64,000 bases of DNA from Halomonas sp. ML-15 (GTDB taxonomy: Bacteria > Pseudomonadota > Gammaproteobacteria > Pseudomonadales > Halomonadaceae). The position numbers and the translations under genes are program-made. Each line of letters starts with the position of its first letter. Position 1 is the first letter of the stretch. Below are positions 8,799 to 17,697 of the stretch, piece by piece. The DNA is taken from NCBI RefSeq assembly GCF_014779595.1, contig NZ_JACXZT010000009.1:129378-193377 (forward strand), read 5' to 3'. Under the pieces are notes generated by a model. It was not told the DNA's origin. It saw only the letters and a list, made by a program, of their open reading frames with translations, and searched no databases.

Positions 8799-9341
8799 TT
8801 AGAGTGACGGATCCTGCTGGATCGGCTCCTGCTCGCTGGGCTCCGGCTGGCTAGGCTCTGGCGCGCGCTCGGCAGGGGCGCCGCCGGCCGGCGCAGTGCC
8901 GCCGCCCTGCTGGGGCTCTGCCTCGGGCTGAGGGCCCTGCGGGGCCATGCCGTCGTCCGGGCCAACGCCTTCCGGCGCGGGGCCGGGGCCGTCCTCGGGC
9001 ATCAGATCGATATCCCGTGACAGGTCGCCGTCGCGACTGATATCGACGAGCCGGTCGCCGTCGAAGGTCAGGGTGACGCGGCGCTGATCCACGCCGCCGT
9101 AAGCTTCGTCGAGGCGGAACAGATAGTCCCACTGGCTGGCATCGAACGGCCCCTCGAGCAGGGGAGTGCCCATCACGCCTCGCACCTGGTCGCGACTCAT
9201 GCCCGGCTGCAGTTGGCCGACCATGTCCTGAGTGACCAGGTTGCCCTGGGCCAGATCGCGCTTGTAGACGCCTATGTAGCTACACCCGCTTATCAGAGTG
9301 AAGGCAACGGAAAGGGTGACGGTTTTGATCAGCTTTTGCAT
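8799..9341 (-). CDS. bamE: Outer membrane protein assembly factor BamE
   Basis: BamE is a small lipoprotein of the BAM complex that folds beta-barrel proteins into the outer membrane. From the ATG at 9341 the protein has 180 residues, a signal peptide and a lipobox (LISGC, Cys at about position 20), then the conserved 'QGNLVTQDMVGQLQPGMSRDQV' and 'GTPLL' regions of the SmpA/OmlA fold. Past about residue 115 there is a long Pro/Glu/Gln/Ala-rich tail that common BamE proteins lack (usually 110-120 aa). The gene diverges from fur, a conserved arrangement. A farther upstream start at 9380 would spoil the signal peptide. Confidence 0.93.
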   Translation of the reverse strand: MQKLIKTVTLSVAFTLISGCSYIGVYKRDLAQGNLVTQDMVGQLQPGMSRDQVRGVMGTPLLEGPFDASQWDYLFRLDEAYGGVDQRRVTLTFDGDRLVDISRDGDLSRDIDLMPEDGPGPAPEGVGPDDGMAPQGPQPEAEPQQGGGTAPAGGAPAERAPEPSQPEPSEQEPIQQDPSL

Positions 9342-9413
9342 TTGAGCCTGTTCTTCACTATCGTTGAGTCGGTCGATCATACCCGACCCTACACGTTACT
9401 GCGAAGAGCAACC

Positions 9414-9860
9414 ATGGCCGATCAAAACCATGAACTACGCAAGGCGGGTCTGAAGGTGACCCTGCCCCGCGTGAAGATCCTACAGATCCTGGAAAATGCC
9501 CCGGGCCAACACCACTTGAGCGCGGAAGATGTCCACAAGGCGCTGCTTGAGGCCGGTGAAGACGTTGGCCTAGCGACGGTCTACCGGGTGCTGACCCAAT
9601 TCGAGTCCGCCGGTCTGGTGATTCGCCACAACTTTGATGGCGGTCACGCGCTGTTTGAGCTCTCTCAAGAGGAGCACCACGACCATATGGTGTGTCTCGA
9701 GAGCGGTGAGATCATCGAGTTCTTCGATGAAACCATCGAGCGCCGCCAGCAGGAAATAGCCGAGGAGCACGGCTTCGAGCTGGTTGACCACGCCCTGGTG
9801 CTCTATGTGCGCCCCAAGGGCTCCAAGGCGACACGCCAGGAAGGCATTCAGAAAAAGTAA
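9414..9860 (+). CDS. fur: Ferric uptake regulator Fur
   Basis: Fur is the iron-responsive repressor that binds Fur boxes when loaded with Fe2+. The 148-residue protein shows the winged-helix region (GLATVYRVLTQFESAGLV near 50-67) and the metal-site 'EEHHDHMVCLESGEIIEF' near 86-103. It starts at the ATG at 9414. Its C-terminal end is Lys-rich, and the second CxxC pair seen in E. coli Fur is absent, as in Pseudomonas-type Fur. It diverges from bamE. Confidence 0.97.
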   Translation: MADQNHELRKAGLKVTLPRVKILQILENAPGQHHLSAEDVHKALLEAGEDVGLATVYRVLTQFESAGLVIRHNFDGGHALFELSQEEHHDHMVCLESGEIIEFFDETIERRQQEIAEEHGFELVDHALVLYVRPKGSKATRQEGIQKK

Positions 9861-9884
9861 GCGGAATGCTGTTGCGTTACATCA

Positions 9885-9913
9885 CTCGGCCCCGATCCAT
9901 GATCGGGGCCGAG
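9885..9913. terminator. Strong hairpin between convergent fur and recN
   Basis: A perfect 13-bp inverted repeat (CTCGGCCCCGATC, 3-base loop, GATCGGGGCCGAG) lies 24 bp after the fur stop and 38 bp before the recN stop. There is only a short T-rich tail on the plus strand (GGTTTATG). It probably serves as a terminator for fur and possibly for both convergent genes. Confidence 0.65.
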
Positions 9914-9951
9914 TGGTTTATGGGCACTGCCAGGCGCGTGTCAGCAGAGGG

Positions 9952-11625
9952 CTAGTGATGGGCGCGCTGGCTGGCGTCGAGCATCTCGCGGGCATGGGCC
10001 AGGGTGCGCTCCGAGAGCTTGACGCCGCCGAGCATGCGCGCCAGCTCGCGAACCCGGCCGGCGCCGTCGAGCAGCATCATCTGGGTCAGGGTGGTGTCGG
10101 CCTCGGCCTGTTTCTCGATATGCAGGTGCTGATGAGCCTGGGCGGCGACCTGGGGCAGGTGGGTCACGGTCATCACCTGGCCGTTGGTCCCCAGGCGCTT
10201 GAGCAGCTGGCCGACGATCTCTGCCGTAGCCCCGGAGATACCCACGTCGACCTCATCGAACACCAGGCTCGGGATCGTCGAGTGGCTGGCTGCCACCACC
10301 TGGATCGCCAGGCTGATCCGTGACAGCTCGCCGCCAGAGGCGACCTTGGTCAGCGGCCGCGGCGGCTGACCCGGGTTGGCGCTGATCAGAAAGCGCACCG
10401 TGTCCATGCCGTCTGCGGCCGGGGTGTCGCGGGCCTCGACCTGCACCGCGAAGCTGGCCTTGCCCATGGCCAGAAAGGCCAGCTGCGCCTGTACCTCCTC
10501 GGCGAAGCGGGTGGCCGCCTGCTGGCGCGCCTCGCTGATCGTCCTGGCCTGCTGGCGCCAGGTGTCGCGCAGCTGCTCCACCTCCTGACCCAGCGCCTCG
10601 AGATCGTGCTCGCCACCTTCCAGTTCGGCCAGCTCATGGTGCAGGCGCTGGTGCAGGGCGACCAGCTCGTCCGGCAGGACATGGTGCTTGCGGGCGATGC
10701 GATGCACTGCACCGAGCCGCTCGTCGACCTCGGCCAGGCGTGCCGGGTCGAGCTCGGTGCTATCGACGAAACGCTGCAGTTCGCGGCCGGCCTCCTCGAC
10801 CTGGATGCGCGCCTCCTCGAGCATGCCGAGCACCTCGGCGAGGCTGCCGCGATCGCTACCGGGTAGCGCGCTGAGGCGGCCCACCGCCTGGGCGAGCAGC
10901 GTCTGGGCGCCGCCGTCGTCGTGGTCGCAGCAGTCGGCGGCGGCCTGCGCCTCGCGCAGCGTCTCCTCGGCGTGGGCCAGCCGCGTCTGCTCCTCCTCGA
11001 GTATCTCGAGTTCGCCCTCGGCCAGCGCCAGCTGATCGAGCTCCTCGACCTGATAGCGCAGCAGTTGGCGGCGCGCCGCCAGCTCGTCGCCGTCGTTGGC
11101 CAGCCGCTTGAGGTTGCGCCGCGCCTGCTGCCAGCGGCGATGGGTCTCGCCCAGCGTGGCGACGGCATCGCGATGGCCAGCGTAGTCGTCGAGCAGGCGC
11201 AGGTGGGTCTCCTCGCGCAGCAGCGCCTGATGCGCATGCTGGCCGTGGATCTCGATCAAATATTCGCCGAGGGCCTTGAGGTCGGCAATGGTCGCCGGCT
11301 GGCCGTTGATCCACGCCTTGGATCGCCCGGCGGCAGTGATCACCCGGCGCAGCAGGCAGTCGTCGCTGGGCAGCTCGCGGCTCTCCAGCCAGGCGCGGGC
11401 CTCGGGCAGGGCGGTGATATCGAAACGCGCCGAGAGGTCGGCACGCTCGCGACCGTGGCGCACGCTGCCGGCGTCGGCGCGTTCGCCGAGGCACAGCCCC
11501 AGGGCGCCGAGCAGGATCGACTTGCCGGCGCCGGTCTCGCCGGTGACGGCGGTCATGCCACCATGCAGTTCCAGGTCGAGGCTATCGACGATGGCGTAAT
11601 CACGAATTGCGAGCTGTACCAGCAT
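9952..11625 (-). CDS. recN: DNA repair protein RecN
   Basis: RecN is an SMC-like ATPase that acts in double-strand break repair and is one of the most strongly SOS-induced proteins. The 557-residue product (ATG at 11625) has an N-terminal Walker A (TGETGAGKSILL near 29-40), a long coiled-coil middle and a C-terminal signature (SGGELSRISLAIQ) with Walker B (PSLVFDEVDVGISG). The length matches the family. A good LexA box lies 34 bp upstream. Confidence 0.97.
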   Translation of the reverse strand: MLVQLAIRDYAIVDSLDLELHGGMTAVTGETGAGKSILLGALGLCLGERADAGSVRHGRERADLSARFDITALPEARAWLESRELPSDDCLLRRVITAAGRSKAWINGQPATIADLKALGEYLIEIHGQHAHQALLREETHLRLLDDYAGHRDAVATLGETHRRWQQARRNLKRLANDGDELAARRQLLRYQVEELDQLALAEGELEILEEEQTRLAHAEETLREAQAAADCCDHDDGGAQTLLAQAVGRLSALPGSDRGSLAEVLGMLEEARIQVEEAGRELQRFVDSTELDPARLAEVDERLGAVHRIARKHHVLPDELVALHQRLHHELAELEGGEHDLEALGQEVEQLRDTWRQQARTISEARQQAATRFAEEVQAQLAFLAMGKASFAVQVEARDTPAADGMDTVRFLISANPGQPPRPLTKVASGGELSRISLAIQVVAASHSTIPSLVFDEVDVGISGATAEIVGQLLKRLGTNGQVMTVTHLPQVAAQAHQHLHIEKQAEADTTLTQMMLLDGAGRVRELARMLGGVKLSERTLAHAREMLDASQRAHH

Positions 11626-11658
11626 GGCCGCCTGTCTCCTTGCAGTCTTTGTCGCCCT

Positions 11659-11674
11659 CTGTGCGTTTATACAG
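11659..11674 (-). promoter_or_regulatory. LexA (SOS) box upstream of recN
   Basis: On the minus strand the site reads CTGTATAAACGCACAG, matching CTG-N10-CAG with the CTGT...ACAG ends. It lies 34 bp upstream of the recN start, as expected for SOS control. It also calibrates the local LexA motif for the split site at the IS element. Confidence 0.85.
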
Positions 11675-11724
11675 TAGCCGATAATCGGCGACAATGCTCG
11701 CGACCTCGCCGCATCAACCCATGC

Positions 11725-11752
11725 CTTGAGATTGTCGTCGGCATCCCCATAT
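11725..11752 (+). promoter_or_regulatory. Sigma-32 heat-shock promoter of grpE
   Basis: CTTGAG at 11725-11730, a 14-bp spacer, then CCCCATAT at 11745-11752. The consensus is CTTGAA-N13-15-CCCCATNT, so this is near perfect. It lies about 95 bp upstream of the grpE ATG. Confidence 0.88.
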
Positions 11753-11845
11753 AGGCTGCAATCCGATTTACTACAGCCTGCAGATACTGCATGTCGTGAA
11801 ATGTTCAGGCGGCTGCATGCCGCCTTTCGATGTCAGGAGACACTC

Positions 11846-12481
11846 ATGGCCAAACAACCGCAGACGCCGCTGGACGAAGAGCTGGCGCGTGCCGAGCAGG
11901 ACGCCGAGCCGCAAGAGACGCCGCTGGATGGCGATCTCGAAGAGGCCATCGATGCCGCCACCGACGAGGGTGAGCTGGTCGAGGAGCCGGTGGCCGGCGA
12001 TGCCGACGCCGATGTCGATGCGCTCAATGCACGCATCGAGGAGCTCGAGCAGAGTGCCGCAGAGGCCAAGGACCAGGCGCTGCGCGCCGCCGCCGAGGCC
12101 CAGAACGTGCGCCGTCGCGCCGAGCAGGAAGCCGACAAGGCGCGCAAGTTCGCGCTGGAAAAATTCGTCAAGGAACTGCTCCCGGTGATCGATAGCCTGG
12201 AGAAGGCGCTGGAGGCCATGGAGGACGGCGCCAGCGACGCTCACCGTGAAGGCGTGTCGATGACCCTCAAGCTGCAGCTCGACGTGCTCGGCAAGTTCGG
12301 CGTCGAGGCGGTGGAGCCCCACGGCGAGCCGTTCGACCCGCAGTACCACGAGGCCATGGCGATGGTGCCCAACCCGGAGCTCGACCCCAATACCGTCATG
12401 GACGTGATGCAGAAGGGCTACCTGCTCAACGGGCGCCTGGTACGGCCGGCCATGGTGGTGGTCAGCCAGGCGGCGAGCTGA
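11846..12481 (+). CDS. grpE: Nucleotide exchange factor GrpE
   Basis: GrpE releases ADP from DnaK and acts as a thermosensor of the chaperone cycle. The protein has 211 residues from the ATG at 11846, which has TCAGGAGA upstream. An acidic, disordered N-terminal stretch (about 60 residues) precedes a long coiled coil (residues 65-115). The C-terminal beta domain carries the conserved '[41 protein letters not shown]' pattern, given here as separate family markers YHEAM, VMQKGY and RPAMVVVS. It is first in the cluster with dnaK and dnaJ. Confidence 0.97.
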   Translation: MAKQPQTPLDEELARAEQDAEPQETPLDGDLEEAIDAATDEGELVEEPVAGDADADVDALNARIEELEQSAAEAKDQALRAAAEAQNVRRRAEQEADKARKFALEKFVKELLPVIDSLEKALEAMEDGASDAHREGVSMTLKLQLDVLGKFGVEAVEPHGEPFDPQYHEAMAMVPNPELDPNTVMDVMQKGYLLNGRLVRPAMVVVSQAAS

Positions 12482-12509
12482 TCGCGACAAGGCGATTGGG
12501 GGCATGGGT

Positions 12510-12537
12510 CTTGAAAAGCGTCAAGCGGCCCCCAGAT
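12510..12537 (+). promoter_or_regulatory. Sigma-32 heat-shock promoter of dnaK
   Basis: CTTGAA at 12510-12515, a 14-bp spacer, then CCCCAGAT at 12530-12537, close to CCCCATNT. It lies in the grpE-dnaK gap, about 65 bp upstream of dnaK, so dnaK can be induced separately from grpE. Confidence 0.85.
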
Positions 12538-12601
12538 AGACGACAACCCCGCGGCGTAGGCCGCGATGTACGAATCAAGTAACAACTTTCGAGGATTTCC
12601 T

Positions 12602-14533
12602 ATGGGACGCATCATCGGTATTGACCTGGGGACGACCAACTCCTGTGTCGCCGTTCTCGACGGCGACAGCGCCAAAGTCATCGAGAACGCCGAAGGTGGC
12701 CGCACCACGCCGTCCATCATCGCCTACACCGATGATGGCGAGACGCTGGTCGGCCAGGCGGCCAAGCGCCAGGCGGTCACCAACCCCGAGAACACCCTGT
12801 ACGCCATCAAGCGCCTGATCGGTCGTCGCTTCAAGGACGACGTCGTGCAGAAGGACATCAAGATGGTGCCCTACACCATCACCGAGGCCGACAACGGCGA
12901 CGCCTGGGTGGAAGTGAAGGGCAAGAAGCTGGCACCGCCGCAGGTCAGCGCTGAAGTGCTGAAGAAGATGAAGAAGACCGCCGAGGACTATCTGGGCGAG
13001 GAAGTGACCGAGGCGGTGATCACCGTGCCGGCCTACTTCAACGACAGCCAGCGTCAGGCTACCAAGGACGCCGGGCGCATCGCCGGTCTCGAGGTCAAGC
13101 GCATCATCAACGAGCCCACCGCGGCGGCGCTGGCCTACGGCATGGACAAGTCGCGCGGCGACAAGACCGTTGCGGTCTACGACCTGGGCGGCGGTACCTT
13201 CGATATCTCGATCATCGAAGTGGCCGACGTCGACGGCGAGACGCAGTTCGAGGTGCTGGCCACCAACGGCGACACCTTCCTGGGTGGTGAAGACTTCGAC
13301 ATGCACCTGATCAACTATCTGGTCGATCAGTTCAAGTCGGACTCCGGCATCGACCTGTCTGGCGACAACCTCGCCATGCAGCGCCTCAAGGAAGCCGCCG
13401 AGAAGGCCAAGATCGAGCTCTCCAGCGCTCAGCAGACCGACGTCAACCTGCCCTACATCACCGCCGACAACACCGGCCCCAAGCACCTCAACGTCAAGGT
13501 GACCCGGGCCAAGCTGGAGTCGCTGGTGGAGGACCTGGTGCAGCGTTCGCTGGGGCCGTGCAAGACCGCCCTGGCCGATGCCGGCCTGTCCGCCTCCGAG
13601 ATCGACGACGTGATCCTGGTCGGCGGCCAGACCCGCATGCCGATGGTGCAGAAGAAGGTCGCCGAGTTCTTCGGCAAGGACGCCCGCAAGGACGTCAACC
13701 CGGATGAAGCCGTGGCCGTGGGTGCGGCGATCCAGGGCGGCGTGCTGGGCGGCGACGTCAAGGACGTGCTGCTGCTCGACGTCACTCCGCTGACCCTGGG
13801 TATCGAAACCCTGGGTGGCGTGATGACGCCGCTGATCGAGAAGAACTCGACCATCCCGACCAAGAAGACCCAGACCTTCTCGACCGCGGATGACAACCAG
13901 ACTGCCGTGACCATTCACGTGCTGCAGGGCGAGCGCAAGCAGTCCAGTGGCAACAAGTCGCTGGGTCGCTTCGACCTGGCGGATATTCCGCCGGCGCCGC
14001 GTGGCGTGCCGCAGATCGAGGTCGCCTTCGATCTCGACGCCAACGGCATCCTGCACGTCTCGGCCAAGGACAAGGCCACCAACAAGGAGCAGTCGATCGT
14101 CATCAAGGCCTCCAGCGGCCTCTCCGACGACGAGATCGAGCAGATGGTTCGCGACGCCGAGGCCCACGCCGACGAGGACAAGAAGTTCGAGGAGCTGGTG
14201 CAGCTGCGCAACCAGGCCGACGGCATGATCCACGCCGCCCGCAAGACGGTGCAGGAGGCCGGCGAGCACGCCAGCGACGAGGAAAAGGAGGCCATCGAGA
14301 GCGCCGCCCAGGAGCTCGAGGAGGCCATCAAGGGGGATGACAAGGACGACATCCAGGCCAAGCTCGACAAGCTGACCGAAGCCTCCGGCAACCTGGCTCA
14401 GAAGATGTACGCAGCCCAGGCCGAGGCGGCCCAGCAGGGCGGCGGTGAAGGCGGCGAAGACGCCGGCAAGCCGGACGAGGACGTGGTCGACGCGGAATAC
14501 GAAGAAGTCAACGACGACCAGAAGAAGCCGTAA
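12602..14533 (+). CDS. dnaK: Molecular chaperone DnaK (Hsp70)
   Basis: This ATP-dependent chaperone binds exposed hydrophobic segments with DnaJ and GrpE and controls sigma-32 stability. The 643-residue protein starts [21 protein letters not shown], shown here as the family's phosphate-1 motif IDLGTTNS. It has the phosphate-2 motif '[12 protein letters not shown]' near 195, the adenosine motif '[10 protein letters not shown]' near 340, the substrate-binding domain after 390 and a Gly/acidic C-terminal end '[10 protein letters not shown]'. It starts at the ATG at 12602. Normal length. Confidence 0.98.
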   Translation: MGRIIGIDLGTTNSCVAVLDGDSAKVIENAEGGRTTPSIIAYTDDGETLVGQAAKRQAVTNPENTLYAIKRLIGRRFKDDVVQKDIKMVPYTITEADNGDAWVEVKGKKLAPPQVSAEVLKKMKKTAEDYLGEEVTEAVITVPAYFNDSQRQATKDAGRIAGLEVKRIINEPTAAALAYGMDKSRGDKTVAVYDLGGGTFDISIIEVADVDGETQFEVLATNGDTFLGGEDFDMHLINYLVDQFKSDSGIDLSGDNLAMQRLKEAAEKAKIELSSAQQTDVNLPYITADNTGPKHLNVKVTRAKLESLVEDLVQRSLGPCKTALADAGLSASEIDDVILVGGQTRMPMVQKKVAEFFGKDARKDVNPDEAVAVGAAIQGGVLGGDVKDVLLLDVTPLTLGIETLGGVMTPLIEKNSTIPTKKTQTFSTADDNQTAVTIHVLQGERKQSSGNKSLGRFDLADIPPAPRGVPQIEVAFDLDANGILHVSAKDKATNKEQSIVIKASSGLSDDEIEQMVRDAEAHADEDKKFEELVQLRNQADGMIHAARKTVQEAGEHASDEEKEAIESAAQELEEAIKGDDKDDIQAKLDKLTEASGNLAQKMYAAQAEAAQQGGGEGGEDAGKPDEDVVDAEYEEVNDDQKKP

Positions 14534-14557
14534 TCGTCGAGGGTATGCCACGGCCGA

Positions 14558-14593
14558 CGGCAGCGCGGGGGGATGACTCCCGCGTTGCCGTTT
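14558..14593 (+). terminator. Hairpin between dnaK and dnaJ
   Basis: Arms CGGCAGCGCGGG and CCCGCGTTGCCG (14558-14569 and 14579-14590) pair along 12 bp with one G-U, followed by TTT. Its place between dnaK and dnaJ suggests partial termination that lowers dnaJ relative to dnaK. Confidence 0.6.
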
Positions 14594-14639
14594 CCGCGGA
14601 TCAGGCGATAACTGCCTAGACCAGGAGGCGCATGGACCC

Positions 14640-15794
14640 ATGTCCAAACGCGATTATTACGAAGTGCTCGGCGTCGAGCGCGGGGCCGACACGAAAGAGA
14701 TCAAGAAGGCCTACCGACGCCTGGCACAGAAATACCATCCGGACCGCAACCCGGATGACGAAAGCTCGGCCGAGCGTTTTCGGGAGGTCTCCGAAGCCTA
14801 CGAGATCCTGAGTGACAGCGAGAAGCGTGCCGCCTATGACCAGTTCGGCCATGCCGGCGTCGACGGCCAGGCCGGCGGCTTCGGTGGCGGCGGCTTCGGT
14901 GGTGGCGCGGGGGCCGGTGGCTTCAGCGACATCTTCGGCGACGTCTTCGGCGATATCTTCGGCGGTGGCGGCGGCCGGCGCAGCCCCCATGCGCCGCAGC
15001 GGGGCAGCGACCTACGCTACAACCTGGAGCTCGACCTGGAGAGCGCGGTTTCCGGCACCACCGTCGATATTCGCGTGCCGCGCCACATCGAGTGCGACCG
15101 CTGCGACGGCCAGGGCGCCGAGCCGGGTTCCAGCAAGGAGACTTGCCCCACCTGTAACGGTCATGGCCAGGTGCGCATGCAGCAGGGCTTCTTCGCCGTG
15201 CAGCAGACCTGTCACACCTGCCACGGCAGCGGCGTGCACATCAAGGTGCCCTGCCACAAGTGCCACGGCGAGGGCCGGGTGCGCGAGACCCGCACCCTGT
15301 CGGTGAAGATTCCCGCAGGCGTCGATACCGGCGATCGCATTCGTCTCAACGGCGAGGGCGAGTCCGGCATTAACGGCGGGCCGCCCGGCGATCTCTACGT
15401 CCAGGTGGCGATCAAGCCGCACCATATCTTCCAGCGCGACGGCAAGCACCTGCACTGCGAGGTGCCGATCAACTTCATCGATGCCGCCCTGGGCGGTGAG
15501 CTGGAAGTGCCGACGCTGGACGGCCGGGTCAAGCTCAAAATCCCCCCCGAGACCCAGACCGGGCGGCTGTTCCGCCTGCGCGGCAAGGGCGTCAAGCCGG
15601 TGCGCGGCGGCCCCCCGGGCGACCTGCTGTGCAAGGTGGTGGTCGAGACCCCGGTCAACCTCAACGAAGAGCAGAAGGAACTGCTGCGCCAGCTCCAGGA
15701 GAGCCTGGGAGGCACCAACAGCGCCCACCACTCGCCCAAGAAGAGCGGCTTCTTCGACGGCGTGAAGCGGTTCTTCGAGGATATGAAGCCGTAA
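14640..15794 (+). CDS. dnaJ: Co-chaperone DnaJ (Hsp40)
   Basis: DnaJ delivers substrates to DnaK and stimulates its ATPase. The 384-residue protein has the J domain with HPD (YHPDRNPDD near residues 31-39), a long Gly/Phe-rich linker (residues 75-120) and four zinc-binding CxxCxGxG repeats ([32 protein letters not shown]). The C-terminal substrate domain is complete. CCAGGAGG precedes the ATG. The foreign island begins just after its terminator; in related genomes dapB often follows dnaJ. Confidence 0.98.
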   Translation: MSKRDYYEVLGVERGADTKEIKKAYRRLAQKYHPDRNPDDESSAERFREVSEAYEILSDSEKRAAYDQFGHAGVDGQAGGFGGGGFGGGAGAGGFSDIFGDVFGDIFGGGGGRRSPHAPQRGSDLRYNLELDLESAVSGTTVDIRVPRHIECDRCDGQGAEPGSSKETCPTCNGHGQVRMQQGFFAVQQTCHTCHGSGVHIKVPCHKCHGEGRVRETRTLSVKIPAGVDTGDRIRLNGEGESGINGGPPGDLYVQVAIKPHHIFQRDGKHLHCEVPINFIDAALGGELEVPTLDGRVKLKIPPETQTGRLFRLRGKGVKPVRGGPPGDLLCKVVVETPVNLNEEQKELLRQLQESLGGTNSAHHSPKKSGFFDGVKRFFEDMKP

Positions 15795-15822
15795 CGCTTC
15801 CGGCTCTCCCCGGAAACGAAAG

Positions 15823-15856
15823 GGCCCCCGGCATCGCCAGATGCCGGGGGCCTTTG
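15823..15856 (+). terminator. Intrinsic terminator after dnaJ
   Basis: A perfect 12-bp stem, GGCCCCCGGCAT/ATGCCGGGGGCC with a six-base loop, flanked by AAA and TTTGTGT. It marks the end of the core chaperone cluster. Confidence 0.88.
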
Positions 15857-15859
15857 TGT

Positions 15860-16104
15860 CCAGATTTCAGCGTTGGAGGTGATCCATGTATCAAGTTAGG
15901 GCCGCCTTGGCGTGGAGCCAAGGGGGCTGGTGAGGCAATAGGTTACCTGATCAATTCTAGACTGTGCAGCTTTGGAAGATGGAACTTCATGTCCTGGGAG
16001 AGGTTTCCCTGCAATTACCTGCTGTGCTAGTCTCGAAGTACATTTTGGCTATGCATTAAGCTAAGGTAGTGAGCTTTTTTCCCCATTGATTAAGGATAAG
16101 AAGC
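15860..16104. other. Left margin of the phosphorothioation island
   Basis: This stretch holds no convincing gene. Base composition shifts from GC-rich to AT-rich across it. A small perfect inverted repeat, CCTTGGC/GCCAAGG, lies at 15905-15923. The start of dptF is preceded by AAGGA at 16092-16096. I found no tRNA, integrase or clear direct repeat that would mark an attachment site. Confidence 0.4.
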
Positions 16105-17697
16105 GTGAAGTTCAAACGGTTGCTGGATAGCCTAGCGAGATCATCGGCTCAAGCAGTAAGTACTCTTGGGCAAGGAGAAAGTGAAGAAGAGGAGCTAAAA
16201 CAATATCTGTATGTGGAAACTGAAATAGAAAAAGATTTCAAAAAAACCCTAGATTCATGTCGAGGCTCTACTTCGGTTGTTTTCCTTTGTGGTTCTAGCG
16301 GTGATGGAAAATCAGAGATTCTAAAGCGGTATTATAAGGATTATTCAGAGGATTTTTTTTTCCACCTTGATGCAACTCATAGTTTTAGACCGGATCAGAG
16401 TGCTATTGAAACACTGGACCAACTTTTCGATAAATATAAATATTCCGATAAGCCGCTAGTAATAGGCATAAACGTGGGGATGCTATTCAACTATGCGGCA
16501 ACTGGGTCGGAACGCCATCAAGATATAAGGTCAGCGATTGAGGAGTTTACCAGCGCAGGAATTTTCAGCTCTCCATTCATTTTTTTGAATTTCGAGGATT
16601 ATCCGAAATTTAGTCTTGAGGATGGCTCTGCCGGGTCGGCATTTATCAGCAAGCTGCTAGAGAGGATAGTTTATCCCTCTGAAAAAAACCCTCTTTACCG
16701 TGCCTATTTGGATGAAAGAGAGGAGTCGTCCGGCTTACTGAGCATCAATTATAGACTCCTCCAGCAGGAAGTGGTAAGGGAGCGAATAGTACAGCTTTTG
16801 CTTTCTTCACGGTTGCGTTTTGATCAATTTTTATCTGCACGGGCGCTGCTGGATTTTGTTCACCACTTAATCTGTGGTCCGCAAAACCTTTTCGAAAACT
16901 TATTTGCATGTGGTCACAATGAACTCTGTGACATTATTAGTCATTTTGACCCTTGCTCAATCCGGTCGCAAAAGCTTGACCAGTTTCTCATCCAGCATTC
17001 CTTAGGAGTGAAGGAGCAGAGATTTACTGAATTCCAGGAAGAAGTTTTCAGTGCATTCAATATAAAAGGGTTAGACGCTGCTGGCTGGTTGCGACTATTC
17101 TATGTACTCCAAGATCTCAAGATCGGCAATAATTACCACCAGGAATATGTCGAGGATCTTCAGCGCCCTTTATATGGCCGATATATTGATGTATGGCGAT
17201 TACATGCAGCCTTTGACAACGGTGCAGAAAAAAGACAATTACTTCGAAAGTTTTATAATGATGAATTGATATCAGCTTTAATGCGCTTTGGGAACCGCCT
17301 GTCTCCTTCATTGATAAAGCGAAAACACATGTATTTGTGCAAGCGAAACGGTGTTGTCATCTCTGCCCAAGCAGATATTCGGCCAGATTTCAAAAGGATC
17401 GAAGGCGAGGCAGTAAAAAATATTTACGAATTTCCTATTTGCTTAAAGGTTTCGGATGTTCCTTTGAGGACGTTTCACGTCAATGTGAATTTCCTTGAAC
17501 TGGTAACAAAGATTAATAATGGTTATCGGCCTAATAAGCATGACAAGAATACCATTGTTATTTTGGAAGAAGTCGTGGATGAGGTGACCAGGGTTGCTGT
17601 TCGAGCGAAGAAGTTATTTTTCACAACCGATTATCGACAAATTTCGCTTACCAATGAGCCGGATGACGGGGAGTTTGTGGTTGGAGGTGATGAATGA
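16105..17697 (+). CDS. dptF: Phosphorothioation-dependent restriction protein DptF
   Basis: DptF is one of the three proteins (DptF, DptG, DptH; also DndF-H) that restrict DNA lacking phosphorothioate modification. The 530-residue protein starts at a GTG with AAGGA eight bases upstream. It has a P-loop (GSSGDGKS, residues 63-70) following 'VVFLC', characteristic of DptF ATPases. The rest is alpha/beta with no further motif I can name. It overlaps dptG by 4 bp (ATGA). The gene is much more AT-rich than the core genome and uses A/T-ending codons, indicating transfer. The family call rests on the P-loop context plus the dptG, dptH and dnd neighbours. Confidence 0.9.
   Translation: MKFKRLLDSLARSSAQAVSTLGQGESEEEELKQYLYVETEIEKDFKKTLDSCRGSTSVVFLCGSSGDGKSEILKRYYKDYSEDFFFHLDATHSFRPDQSAIETLDQLFDKYKYSDKPLVIGINVGMLFNYAATGSERHQDIRSAIEEFTSAGIFSSPFIFLNFEDYPKFSLEDGSAGSAFISKLLERIVYPSEKNPLYRAYLDEREESSGLLSINYRLLQQEVVRERIVQLLLSSRLRFDQFLSARALLDFVHHLICGPQNLFENLFACGHNELCDIISHFDPCSIRSQKLDQFLIQHSLGVKEQRFTEFQEEVFSAFNIKGLDAAGWLRLFYVLQDLKIGNNYHQEYVEDLQRPLYGRYIDVWRLHAAFDNGAEKRQLLRKFYNDELISALMRFGNRLSPSLIKRKHMYLCKRNGVVISAQADIRPDFKRIEGEAVKNIYEFPICLKVSDVPLRTFHVNVNFLELVTKINNGYRPNKHDKNTIVILEEVVDEVTRVAVRAKKLFFTTDYRQISLTNEPDDGEFVVGGDE

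Noticed and set aside
12575-14647. 690-codon open frame antisense to dnaK
   Set aside because: Same codon-mirror effect; it covers dnaK and runs through its control region with no start signal of its own.
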